Shown here: positions 32,944 through 42,918 of the stretch, one piece after another
Layout of the letters: every line of letters starts with the position of its first letter
Numbering within the stretch: position 1 is the stretch's first letter
Source: Nilaparvata lugens
Taxonomy: Eukaryota; Arthropoda; Insecta; Hemiptera; Delphacidae
NCBI RefSeq assembly: GCF_014356525.2
Contig: NC_052507.1
Location: 49,635,452-49,699,451 of the forward strand
DNA length: 64,000 bases
Direction: 5' to 3'
The notes under the pieces: model-generated
Databases searched by the model: none
The model's input: only the letters and a program-made list of their open reading frames with translations
Told to the model about the DNA's origin: nothing
Translations under genes and position numbers: made by a program

Positions 32944-33698
32944 TACTTTTATTTTTTACCTTTTTTAATTTATTTTTTAATTGTTGTACTCATTGATGAG
33001 TTCTACGACTTTGTCTATAATTAAACACCATCTAAGTGGTGTTGATGAACTTAAATATTTTTGTGTACTCATTAATTAGGTTTTTTTTTATCTATATGCA
33101 ACCTTGTCTTTAATTTGATATTATTATTATTATTGCAATTTTTTCACAATTTTGTCTGTACTGTGATACTGTTGTTGTAATGTCTTACTTCTAAGTGAGG
33201 AATTTATTTTTCCTTGTTGACAGTCTGTGTGTTATTTTTAAAGCTAGTGTTTATTATTTTTTGCTTTTCTCTTCATAATGTCATCTATACTTGAGCAATC
33301 TAAGCCTTGTTTTATTACCATGGAATGGATAGTTTAATCAAGAATCAGTTGTTGGTTGTGACTATTTATTATTGAATTGTATGGTAAAGCTCAAATTGAT
33401 TCCCATATGCATGTGTGAGAGTGTGTGTGTCTGCATGTGTGAAAGTACATTTTGATAAAAATTAGCAGTGTTGTCAGCTCCTACTAACGGGCAAAAGATT
33501 TTGTACTTTTTTGTTAATAGTAATTTTATTTTGCTCTGTGAAAATCATAAGTGTTTTTTTTCCTTTTCTCTTATTATATATATTTTTTAGTTTTAAATTA
33601 CAGTATGTTATTATACTCAAGAGAAGGAACTTGTAGGCTACTATAATATGTTGTATTTGTTTTGATGCAAAATAAAAATTATTTGATTTGATTTGATT
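32944..33698 (+). other. LINE B 3' UTR and (GATTT)n tail
   Basis: T-rich untranslated sequence ends with AAATAAAAATTATTTGATTT and two more GATTT units at about 33665-33698. The same kind of tail ends the LINE at 14010 and 20400, so these LINEs are related. Confidence 0.7.
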
Positions 33699-34296
33699 TC
33701 TTGGTCTTCCTATGCCTCGCTTTTCTTCGGGTTTGTACTCCCATGCTAATATTGGGAGCCTATTGGATGGCATTCAGAATGAATGAGTACACCAATTTTC
33801 CCGATATTTCTTTAGAATATCCAATAGCGGTTCTACATTTAATTCAACTATTATGTTGACATTCCTTATTTTATTCAGTCCACTACAACCTTCGACCGTT
33901 CGTAAAAATCTCATTTCAGCAGCTTGTAAACGAGATTCAGTTTGTCTGTTTAAAACCCATGCCTCGCTACCGTATGCTATTAACGGAATTGCCACTGTTC
34001 TGTAAAACTTCAGCTGGGTATCTTGTCTCGTTCACCTTCCTATAGCTCGTCTTATAGTGCCACAGACCGCACTGAATCTCGCTACTTTTTCACCAACATC
34101 TTCATCCTTATCGAATGGAATGCAGCATCCCAAATAGCTGAAGTCTCTCACTTGATGTAAAGCTTGGTTGTCTATCATGATTTTCTATCTGACTGTCCAC
34201 TTTCCTCTGGAAGCCAATCTTTGATTTTTGAGATGAGATTTTCATGCCGAATTTCAGCCCAAACGACCCAATTTCATTTAGCTTGAAAAGAGCATT
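33699..34296 (-). pseudogene. RTE-type LINE, 3' part
   Basis: Minus strand. Landmarks are KFGMKISSQKSK, FSYLGC, a block with AYGSEAWVLNRQTESRLQAAEMRFLR and the terminal EEKRGIGRPR, as in RTE-clade LINE C-termini. Frame breaks lie near 34030 and 34190. It continues the LINE at 47202-48625: element 2 is inserted between NVEEKLQNA and the next codons, with GCATT duplicated. Confidence 0.85.
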
Positions 34297-37144
34297 ATTA
34301 GGGTACCCTATTCCACCCTCTAGGTTACCTAATAATTGCGAAGTATTGCTACGACGCAGACTAGCTACAGTCGGGTATGGGTCGGGGTCAGTAGCCGTAC
34401 TGACTGGTGGAGATACCGGACCTACACTTCTCCCCCTATCCTGATTCTTCACCCTCTGCTTCTTTCGCAAGATTTTCAATTTCAGGGGAAGAGTATTTGT
34501 CCGTGCCGTTGCTGACCGATTCGGCCCTCAACCTTTGGAATACAGGGTGGGTGTTAAGGGAGATTAAGATAACCCTATACAAGAAGACGGATCTGACTAT
34601 CAGATCCCTACAAATAATTCTATTTATAAAGGTAGTACGCAATCTGAACCAACTGCGCATTAACGGCAAGCAGACTGTACCTGCAAGCATGCAAAGAGGG
34701 TTTTCTATGGGGTTTAATGTGAGGGCTATGGAGTAACGGTATGGCGGAACTATGGAGTTGTTAGTGGTATTTAAGATATCGTTAAATAGGACACGGTATA
34801 GGGTATAAGCTATAGAGAATAGGGTACAGGGTCTGAGGTATAGGGTATAGGGTATACGGTACAGAGAATCAATAATAAGATTATTATTCTCTACAGCAAA
34901 TAAATATCTGCTCAATAATCCGCAATCTGAGAATTGCGCTCCAGCTCTCAGCAAGCTGGACCTGCTAGCTAAATACAGCATATCAATTTCAATTATGTGG
35001 TAATTAAAATTTAGAGTATAAGGTTTTAGGTGTAGGATTTCTGAATCGCAAGCCTGCAGCTGCGAAAGGATTTTCAGCAATTCTGGAACTGCTAAACAGG
35101 ATCTCTGCTCTAATCTGGTGATTGCGCGCCGGTTATTAAGGGCTAATCTGTGACTGCCCTTAAGGGTATGGGAATCACTCTCAATCGTCCGAAACGCTTT
35201 TAAATTAATAGTCAGTATGTTGACTATTATGAGAGGATAGAGAAGATTTTTCACAGACACAGTCTGTAGAATAATATCGGGAAGACAACAGTCTGTCGTT
35301 GTCAGGGTAGGGAAGGATTTTTCCAGGATCTTCCACGAGGAAAATATCGAGTCAGAGACTTCTAATTCAGGAAAAGATTTCAATGGGCTTTTCCAAGTAA
35401 TTGCCAGTCTAAGGACTACCACAAAATCGATCTCTAATTTGCAACTGAGATCACGGGAAAATTCGTGAATTTTCTACAGTGAAAACCAGCAAATAATATT
35501 TGCTATTGAAGGAGACAGGTCTCCAGGGATTTTAGAAAGGATTCGCGGGTCTGAAAACCTGCGACTAGGACGATCTCGAATCTGGAGCTGAGAACAGGAA
35601 GGATTTTAGGACAGGAAGAATTAAGAGACGTGAAGAGAAAGGATGTCGCAACCTAGAACTTCGACAAGGAAGTTCTCAAGCTGTACCTGAGAGCTGGAAG
35701 GATTTTAGAATAGGAAAAATTAGGAGAAAGAAAGAGGAAGGATGCCACAGTCTAGAAACTTCGGCGAGGAAGTCCTCAAGCTGTACCTGAGAGCTAGAAG
35801 GATTTTAGAATGGGGAAAGTTAAGAGAAAGAAAGAGAAAGGATGCTGCAGTCTAGAAACTTCGGTGAGGAAGTCCTCAAGCTGTACCTGAGAGCTAGAAG
35901 GATTTTAGAATCTTCCTACTAGGAATTACAGCAAGTCAGAAACTGCTAAGCAAAGTTAAAATACAGGGCCACTTTAAAGTATGAAAACCAAGCAATGAAA
36001 ATTTACTCAAAATGATAATAATCTCTCTACAAGGATAATAATTAATCGATAAAACTATTCTTAAAAAGGACAGGGATTCCCCTACAAGAATAAGAATTCA
36101 ATTGAGATAAATTACTTTTCAAACTGAATGCCACCATACTACAGAAAAGGAGAAATATACGGACAACCAGTCCTGACATACAATTACCTGAATCGACATG
36201 GATACAGATACGGAGAATAGCGAAACGATTCCCACTTCCCGTATTAAACTTGAACGTTGTGAAGTGACAGAGTCGAGACTTATAAATTAAGTACTCAAAA
36301 ATAACCCGCTACAAGAGCCTAGTTAAATTTCCCACTTAACTGTTTGTAGTACAAACTTGAAATCCCTTACAGGTTTCAAAACCAAGGATAACTTGTTCAC
36401 CTCCAGTGATACGAGTTAAGGAAAAATAACCGACAAGAGAGAAAATCCCCCAGGAGGTTCTATCTTCGAGTTGTCCGGAACTTGTCTTACAATATTCTAT
36501 ATTAACACACAAAAACAGAATAATTCCCCTAGAAATAACTAGTACCGGGAATGTCGTAAGGAGAGGAGATTCGTGACCCGTTCACACGCTCAAACACCGA
36601 ACAACAGCCTCTCTCCCAGTTCTCCTTGAAGCAGTACCGGGTCGCTGAAAATTAGGAGGCCGGGGGAAAAGAGATTGCCGACCAATAGGAGTCTCAGGAG
36701 ACGATCACGCCACTGGTCATGTGACAGGGTATGGATCAGCTCCTCTTTATGCTCAGGGTGCAACTAGGATGACAATACTGTTAATTACTATAATAAATTA
36801 GGCCAGTAAACAATATTTCTCACCAGAAATTACAAGAAGAATGATACCAACTCAACTCAGTAGTCGCCTATTGCTTTGATGATACGGCTACTGCTGCTGC
36901 AATACTAGATACAAGAACGCTCAGACTAGTAAACAAGATCTGGAAATTTCTGGTTATGATGAATCTGTTGCTGATGATTTATAGGGGATGACGGCGATGG
37001 TGATGATGTACATACACAACTACAAGTCCAACAAAATATATCTGGAAGTCGACCCTATTATTATTATTCTAAAATAGAATAAATTCGCTAAATTTTACAC
37101 TGGACGACGGTTCTCCATCCATCACAAAAATTCACTTTGTGACA
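34297..37144 (-). repeat. 3' LTR of element 2 (2,848 bp)
   Basis: It matches 40192-41469 plus 46279-47201 and includes about 600-680 bp (near 34950-35630) missing from the other LTR. It contains GGTATAGGGTATA-type runs near 34795-34865 and a three-fold repeat of about 125 bp near 35570-35910, with the shared words AAGCTGTACCTGAGAGCT and AGAAGGATTTTAGAAT. The ORF at 34436-35422 overlaps it and is not a recognisable protein. Confidence 0.88.
35570..35915. repeat. About 125-bp tandem repeat inside the element 2 LTR
   Basis: Three units carry CTCAAGCTGTACCTGAGAGC followed by a purine-rich part (GAAAGAAAGAGAAAGGATG). The other LTR (40850-41115) also has three. Confidence 0.7.
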
Positions 37145-37154
37145 CCCCACTCCT
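37145..37154 (-). promoter_or_regulatory. Candidate polypurine tract of element 2
   Basis: The minus strand reads AGGAGTGGGG directly before the 3' LTR start TGTCAC. It is the expected position for plus-strand priming. One T interrupts the purine run. Confidence 0.5.
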
Positions 37155-37819
37155 ACTAAGCAGTGGGGGGGGTTTGCGATGAGAAGAGAATACAGCATCC
37201 GTGGTACCAGTTGAATCTGTGATGAACCCATGATCACACACCTGAAGTACTGCACTCCAGAAAACAAGAAGGAAGTGGAAGAGATAAGATAACAGGACGA
37301 ATAAAGAGAGAGATGAAAGAAGAGTGTCAAGCCGAAAGGAAAAAGAATAATTAGTGCAGTAGGTCAGGCTTCTCAAAGCCACAAGATAAGCATGACCTAA
37401 CGCTGGAAAAGAAACAACCTGTTGCTCCAACTATTAAACAGCAATTAGCAATAGACCTCATCGCTTGTTATCTCCCAATAACACGATAACGACAGCCCCT
37501 AGCTGACAGCAACACAGGTATGGAGTAATCTGAAGAGAAAGGAAAAGTAAAACGGCGTACCACACCTGTGGAGAATGAAAAGAAAAAGGAGAAAAAGATG
37601 AAAGAAGAAAAGAGAACCATTCGCCCCTCATATGGAACACATTAAGAGTCTACCTACTCAATACGGTACTGCTCCTACACTCGAGCGCCTTGAAACGCAC
37701 ATTCGGCAACCCGCTCCACACCTCAGCAATACTGCCAATTTTTTCGCTCTTCTCCATCGGCTCTTATACTGTTGACAGCTGGAATACAATCAATTGAGAT
37801 CAAAGTCATTCACCCCTGA
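37155..37819 (-). other. Element 2 3' internal region, no gene
   Basis: No ORF with recognised content. It presumably replaces the deleted pol and integrase region. A G-rich run (GTGGGGGGGG) lies near 37163. Confidence 0.45.
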
Positions 37820-38338
37820 TCACTTTACCTCGGATCGGGTTTCCAATTCTCCTTTCCCACTGAATTCGCTACCGCTACCACGATTTTTAGTTAAATGGGT
37901 TACACTACAACCTGAGTTGACTCCATTCAACTCGCCCCCCTCTCTATGAGGAAACCGTGACAGTACATCCCGTACCACAACCTTACCCTGCTTATTCTTA
38001 ATATTTGGAGCATTCCCCTGCTCCTCTATATTTTTAGGACAGGTATAAAGTCTAATAGGCTCAACTCTCTTATGGAGTTTCACTCTTTTCCCGCTTACAG
38101 GAGCTTGTTCGGGGATAGTTGAAAACTTTTCAAGTTCTCTTACAGGGAATTTCTCTACCTTCTCCATCCCGGAGATAACCAATAATTTACCCTCATCATC
38201 CCAACTGCTCAAGCGAACACCATGAGGCTGTAACTCTATTACAGCTGTCATATCACGGAGTTTTTTCAACCCTAAAACCATTCGCGAATTTATATTAGAT
38301 GTGATACCTAGATACCTTCCAATTATAATTTTTCCCAC
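37820..38338 (-). pseudogene. Element 2 pol remnant ending in an RNase H-like signature
   Basis: A 172-codon ORF. Most of it is unrecognised; near the end VVVRDVLSRFPH resembles the VADALSR-type signature that closes the RNase H domain of gypsy-type pol. Because the protease lies just upstream, the RT and most of RNase H appear to have been deleted, joining these parts. Confidence 0.5.
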
Positions 38339-39101
38339 AAACGATAACCGGTAATATGGGCTCCCCCTCTACTCCAAGACGCTTAGCTACTTCAGAAGAG
38401 ATATATGTTTTATCTGTCGTCGTATCAATTAAAGCATTGAGATCCATTCCACCTACTCCCACATGGACATAAATCTCACCTTTATCACTTTCATACTCCC
38501 GTCTCTCGCTAGCTACTGTAGCAACTTCTGAGATACAAGACATCTCTTCACGCTCTAAGCTACATGTCACCCCACTATCAACTATACTGGGTTCTCACTC
38601 TACAATTCTATCACGTATTTGAATATTCATATTATGCTGTTTCATAAATGACATACCCAATGACACATCGTGGAAGAGCCTCTCCACAACTACCGGTTGA
38701 AATGGAACTAAAATATTTTCTATTTTTAAGTTAGTTATAATTTTTGTGGAAAAGTTATTATGCTTCCCATTGGTTAATATTTCACGGTGACTACAATTTT
38801 CTTTTCTTACACACCCTACTTTCTCCAGCACTTAGAGATTTTTTACTAATACAGGACACCTCTACTCCCATATCCAATAGTGCAATAAATTTTTGCCCTG
38901 CAATTTCTACATCAATAAAAATTCGCACATCCCCAACATTGATCTCATATTTAAAACACGTGATGACTTCACTACAGCGATGCCTGATACCTTATTGGTT
39001 TGTGAGACACATTTACAACAATCAAAAATTTCTCTACACTTTTGACAACTAGAAATTTCGGGACAACTCGACTTCCTATGCCCTATTTCATTACAATTCC
39101 A
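38339..39101 (-). pseudogene. Element 2 zinc knuckle and two protease-like motifs
   Basis: Minus strand. A knuckle-like WNCNEIGHRKSSCP begins near 39106, followed by more Cys (KCREIFDCCKC). A retropepsin-like motif FIALLDMGVEVSCIS is at about 38850-38900, with DMG in place of DTG. A second one, LNALIDTTTDKTYIS then RLGV, is at about 38380-38450, with DTT in place of DTG. Stops and shifts separate the pieces. A protease would cleave gag and pol during maturation. Confidence 0.65.
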
Positions 39102-40106
39102 TCACTTAGGCTCTTGAATTTCTCCTACCCTATTTTCTCGCGTTTTCGGCGCGGCTTTAGACTGAAAATCACTCTGTTTTTGTTCTTCACTTTTTGTGCT
39201 TTTCAGAGATAACCTCCCGTTTCTCTCTTCAGCACGAATCGCCTCATACTCCCGGGTTACATCTAACAACTCATCTACATTTTTAACCCCTACACTACAA
39301 ACATATAATTTATACCTCGGTAATAAATTTGAATACAATCTTTGAAACAACCTATCCCCCTCATAACTACCTAACCGTCTCATTAAGGTAAGCAAGTCTT
39401 CGGTATACTCATCAGTCGGTTCGCCCTCCCTCTGCTTCCTTGCGATGATCTGACTCTCAAGGTTGTTACTATAAGAATGGGGATAATAACGGAGTTTAAA
39501 TGCCTCTACAAAGTCAGCTCACGTCCTCCACTGGGAGCGACGATTCGGGCATCCAAAGTAAGGCCCCTCCCTCCATCAGCTCCGGCAGGGCTATAAGAGA
39601 TTGCTCCACAGAGATCCCATATGCGCCCTGGAGTTCCGCGAGCCTCTCGATGAAACTGTGAGCATCTGGTACACTATCAAAATGTAAATTCCAACTTCTT
39701 ACCTTGTCGCTGACTTCTTCCTGACTATATGTGCCTGAAGAGCGGGACAGTGCCGGCTCTGTACCTGGTTGAGAGGCAGCAGCGGTCCGGGATCGAAGGT
39801 GCTCGACCGTCCACCTCCTCAGCTCCTTCACAGTTCCCGCTGCCGACAGGCCCAGACCACAGAGGAAAGGAGCACTACGCTTAGTGCTTTATGCTTATTA
39901 AGCTTTAAGCTTATTAAGCTTATTAAGCTTAAGCTTTATGCTTATTCCGTGCCCAGACTCTCTAGGTAGCCGACCGCTTCCTCCTTATTCAGCCGATACA
40001 CCCACGACACTCTGGGGTCGGCTTCGCGTTCCGCGAGGTCCTTCCGGCGGACCGCCTGTACGACTTTATCATCCTGCTGAGTAATCTCTTCTCCATGTAC
40101 ACTCAT
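39102..40106 (-). pseudogene. Element 2 gag (gypsy-like)
   Basis: It starts at ATG 40106 with MSVHGEEITQQDDKVVQAVR. The frame is broken by an expanded AAGCTT repeat (39886-39950). It resumes with KELRRWTVEHLRSR and the capsid pattern SWNLHFDSVPDAHSFIERL..L...YGI, a short gap near 39400-39510, then TLMRRLG. This order matches insect gypsy-type gag that assembles the particle. A basic linker and zinc knuckle follow. Confidence 0.75.
39886..39950. repeat. AAGCTT/TTAAGC expansion inside gag
   Basis: About 65 nt of AAGCTTATTAAGCTTATTAA-type units; it introduces a stop (TAA) right after the N-terminal gag segment. Confidence 0.85.
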
Positions 40107-40163
40107 CGCGGATTGGGGTTCACCTTACCCCTTATTGCGAATTTCTTGTGCGCCAGACGTCTT

Positions 40164-40185
40164 AGCCCCACGTTCGGAGACGTCA
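40164..40185 (-). promoter_or_regulatory. Candidate primer-binding site of element 2
   Basis: The minus strand reads TGACGTCTCCGAACGTGGGG then CT, beginning 6 nt after the LTR end at 40192. The GAACGTGGGGCT part fits a lysine-tRNA-type primer site with mismatches. Confidence 0.45.
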
Positions 40186-40191
40186 GTTTCT

Positions 40192-41469
40192 ATTAGGATA
40201 CCCTATTCCACCCTCTAGGTTACCTAATAATTGCGAAGTATTGCTACGACGCGGACTAGCTACAGTCGGGTATGGGTCGAGGTCAGTAGCCATACTGACT
40301 GGTGGAGATACCGGACCTACACTTTTCCCCCTATACTGATTCTTTACCCTCTGCTTCTTTCGCGAGATTTTTAATTTCAGGGGAAGAGTATTTGTCCGTG
40401 CCGTTGCTGACGATTCAGCCCTCGGCCTTTGGAATACAGGGTGGGTGTTAAGGGAGATTAAGATAACCCTACACAAGGAGACGGATCTGACTATCAGATC
40501 CCTACAAATAATTCTATTTATAAAGGTAGTACGCAATCTGAACCAACTGCGCATTAACGGCAAGCAAGCTGTACCTGCAAGCCCGCAAAGAGGGTTTTCT
40601 ATGGGGTTTAAGGTGAGGGCTATGGAGTAACGGTATGGCGGAACTATGGAGTTGTTAGTGGTATTTAAGATATCGTTAAATAGGGCACGGTATAGGGTGT
40701 AAGCTATAGAGAATAGGGTACAGGGTCAGAGGTATAGGGTATAGGGTATACAATACAGAGAATCAATAATAAGATTATTCTCTACAGCAAATTAATATCT
40801 GCTCAATAAACCGCAATCTGAGAATTGCGCTAAGAGAAGGAAAGAGAATGGATGTCGCAATCTAGGACTTCGACAAGGAAGTTCTCAAGCTATACCTGAG
40901 AGCTGGAAGGATTTTAGAATAGGATAAATTAGGAGAAAGGAAGAGAAAGGATGCCGCAGTCTAGAAACTTCGGCGAGGAAGTCCTCAAGCTGTACCTGAG
41001 AGCTAGAAGGATTTTATAATAGGGAAAGTTAAGAGTGAGAAAGAGAAAGGATGCCGCAGTCTAGAAACTTCGGCGAGGAAGTCCTCAACCTGTACCTGAG
41101 AGCTAGAAGGATTTTAAAATCTTCCTACTAGGAATTACAGCAAGTCAGAAACTGCTAAGCAAAGTTAAAATACAGGGCCACTTTATAGTATGAAAATTAA
41201 GCAAGGAAAATTTACTCAAAATGATAATAATCTCTCTACAAGGATAAAAATTAATCAATGAAACTATTCTCAAAAAGGACAGGAATTTTCCCACAAGAAT
41301 AAAAATTAATTAATAAAACTATACTTAAAAAGGACAGGGATTCCCCTACAAGAATAAAAATTCAATTGAGAAAAATTACTCTTCAAACTGAAGGCCACCT
41401 TACTACAGAGAAGGAAAAATATATGGACAACCAGTCCTGACATACAATTACCTGAATCGACATGGATAC
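40192..41469 (-). repeat. 5' LTR of element 2, left piece
   Basis: Nearly identical to parts of 34297-36200 but lacking about 600 bp. Its left border ATTAGGATACCC matches ATTAGGGTACCC of the other LTR. It stops at GGATAC where a LINE is inserted. Confidence 0.85.
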
Positions 41470-41802
41470 TGACCTTGAGGTTGTGAATGAAAGTCATACA
41501 TAATTTCGCTCCTGGGTTTTGGAAGATTTTGTGTTATAAATAGTCACGGATAAGTACAAATTTTGTATTAATTTCATTATTAATTGTTTCTTGATCACGT
41601 TTTATCATTTTGTTTTAGATTTTAATTCTTAATTCTATTTTATAAGCCAAACATCGTTTAGAGGTTATTTTGAGGTTAGGTTTTCGAGATTTAAAAATAA
41701 ACATAGATAGTTTACTTGACTAAAATTATAACCTAATTAAAATCCTATCATTTATAAATCAATTATTATTATTGCAAGTAATATAATTTCTTAGATAGGA
41801 AG
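41470..41802 (+). promoter_or_regulatory. LINE C 5' UTR
   Basis: About 330 bp before the ORF1 start, AT-rich. Such 5' UTRs usually hold an internal promoter; no specific motif is claimed here. Confidence 0.5.
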
Positions 41803-42918
41803 ATGAGCTCAAATAGAACACCGAAGGTTATTAATAGAAATGTAAACATAGCGGGAGTACTTACGCGTTCCCAAAACCAAAATTCAAAAACGCCAAAACC
41901 AAAAACCCCAGTTCCTCAAACTACTTTAGCCGAAAAAGTTGCTCAACTACAAAGTAGCCACACTAATTTAAAAAACCAATTAGAAATAACTCTAAAAACG
42001 TCTGAGGAAGAAAGGTTAGGGATGGTAAAAGAAATTAAATCTTTGGAACTGATTATAAAATTACAAGATGAAGACCATAAAAAAGAAATACTAAATCTAA
42101 AAAATCAATGTAGTCTAATGTCGGAGGAAATAAAGAAACTAAAATCTAAATTTGATAATACTAAATGTATGATAGAACCGCCATCCAAATGCAAAAAAAT
42201 AGAATCTAACCTAAATGATGGGAAATGCTCTGAAAATGGTCGAAATAAAACGTACAGTGAGGTTTTGAAGACAGCAACCAAAAATATAGCTGAGGGAAAT
42301 AAAGATAGGAAAGGGAGAGTTCTGCTACTGACGTCCAGTCATGGACGTGATTGCAGTGATCTCCTTGATAAAAGATTGAAAAATAAATTTGATGTCCAAT
42401 GTTTTTTCAAGCCAAGTGCATCAATTAATGCAGTTGTAGAGTCAGCTAGGGAACAAACTAAAGACTTTGATGAAAATGACTATCTAATTGTACTGGGTGG
42501 CTCAAATAATATAAATGAACCTAACTTGAATCATCTTCCTCAAGTAACAGAAAAAATCAAGGAAATTGTGCCACTCAGCAAAAAAACAAACTTAATAATA
42601 AGTACTATTCCTAATAGGTTTGATAGGCCAGAATTAAATGAAGCAATCAATTCGACAAACAAATCAATCCATAATACAATCAACAGCCTAAAAAATAAGA
42701 ATTCTAAACAACTGGGGATTTGTTTTCTAAATGAAAGGCTGAAAAGACATAACTTCACTAATCATGGGTTGCATCTAAATCGATCTGGCAAAGTAATCTT
42801 TTGTAATAGATTGGCAGAGCTGATTGAAAGCCGTTTGCAATCCTCTGGTTTAAAAACAGTCAAAAAAACAAATAACGATTTTTTAATAAATTGGCTCAAA
42901 ACAGGGAAAGGGAAATAG
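41803..42918 (+). CDS. LINE C ORF1, coiled coil plus SGNH/esterase-like domain
   Basis: An intact 371-codon ORF. Residues 1-50 are basic and Pro-rich, 45-130 form a coiled coil, then a Lys-rich linker. From about 160 an SGNH-hydrolase-like domain shows LLLTSSHGRD (block I with a Ser), LIVLGGSNN (Gly-Gly-Ser-Asn block) and NHGLHLNRSGK (last block with His). CR1-type LINEs carry an esterase-like ORF1 of this kind, which binds LINE RNA and possibly membranes. The typical ORF1 Cys-rich motif is not seen. It overlaps ORF2 by 28 bp in a different frame, suggesting reinitiation or frameshift. Confidence 0.8.
   Translation: MSSNRTPKVINRNVNIAGVLTRSQNQNSKTPKPKTPVPQTTLAEKVAQLQSSHTNLKNQLEITLKTSEEERLGMVKEIKSLELIIKLQDEDHKKEILNLKNQCSLMSEEIKKLKSKFDNTKCMIEPPSKCKKIESNLNDGKCSENGRNKTYSEVLKTATKNIAEGNKDRKGRVLLLTSSHGRDCSDLLDKRLKNKFDVQCFFKPSASINAVVESAREQTKDFDENDYLIVLGGSNNINEPNLNHLPQVTEKIKEIVPLSKKTNLIISTIPNRFDRPELNEAINSTNKSIHNTINSLKNKNSKQLGICFLNERLKRHNFTNHGLHLNRSGKVIFCNRLAELIESRLQSSGLKTVKKTNNDFLINWLKTGKGK

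Larger units (their letters stand above)
26328..33698 (+). mobile_element. LINE B, interrupted by element 1 copy C
   Basis: An AP-endonuclease domain at the left (26328-26910) and an RT C-terminus with 3' UTR and (GATTT)n tail at the right (32503-33698) are on the same strand and in LINE order. Element 1 sequence (26911-32502) lies between them, and the LINE RT palm is missing. The simplest reading is insertion of element 1 into the LINE, followed by one deletion that removed the RT plus the 5' LTR and gag of element 1. The LINE tail abuts the RTE LINE at 33699. Confidence 0.65.

Noticed and set aside
34436..35422. 328-codon minus-strand ORF
   Set aside because: It lies across the element 2 LTR, has repeat-derived composition, and its second half is absent or altered in the other LTR.
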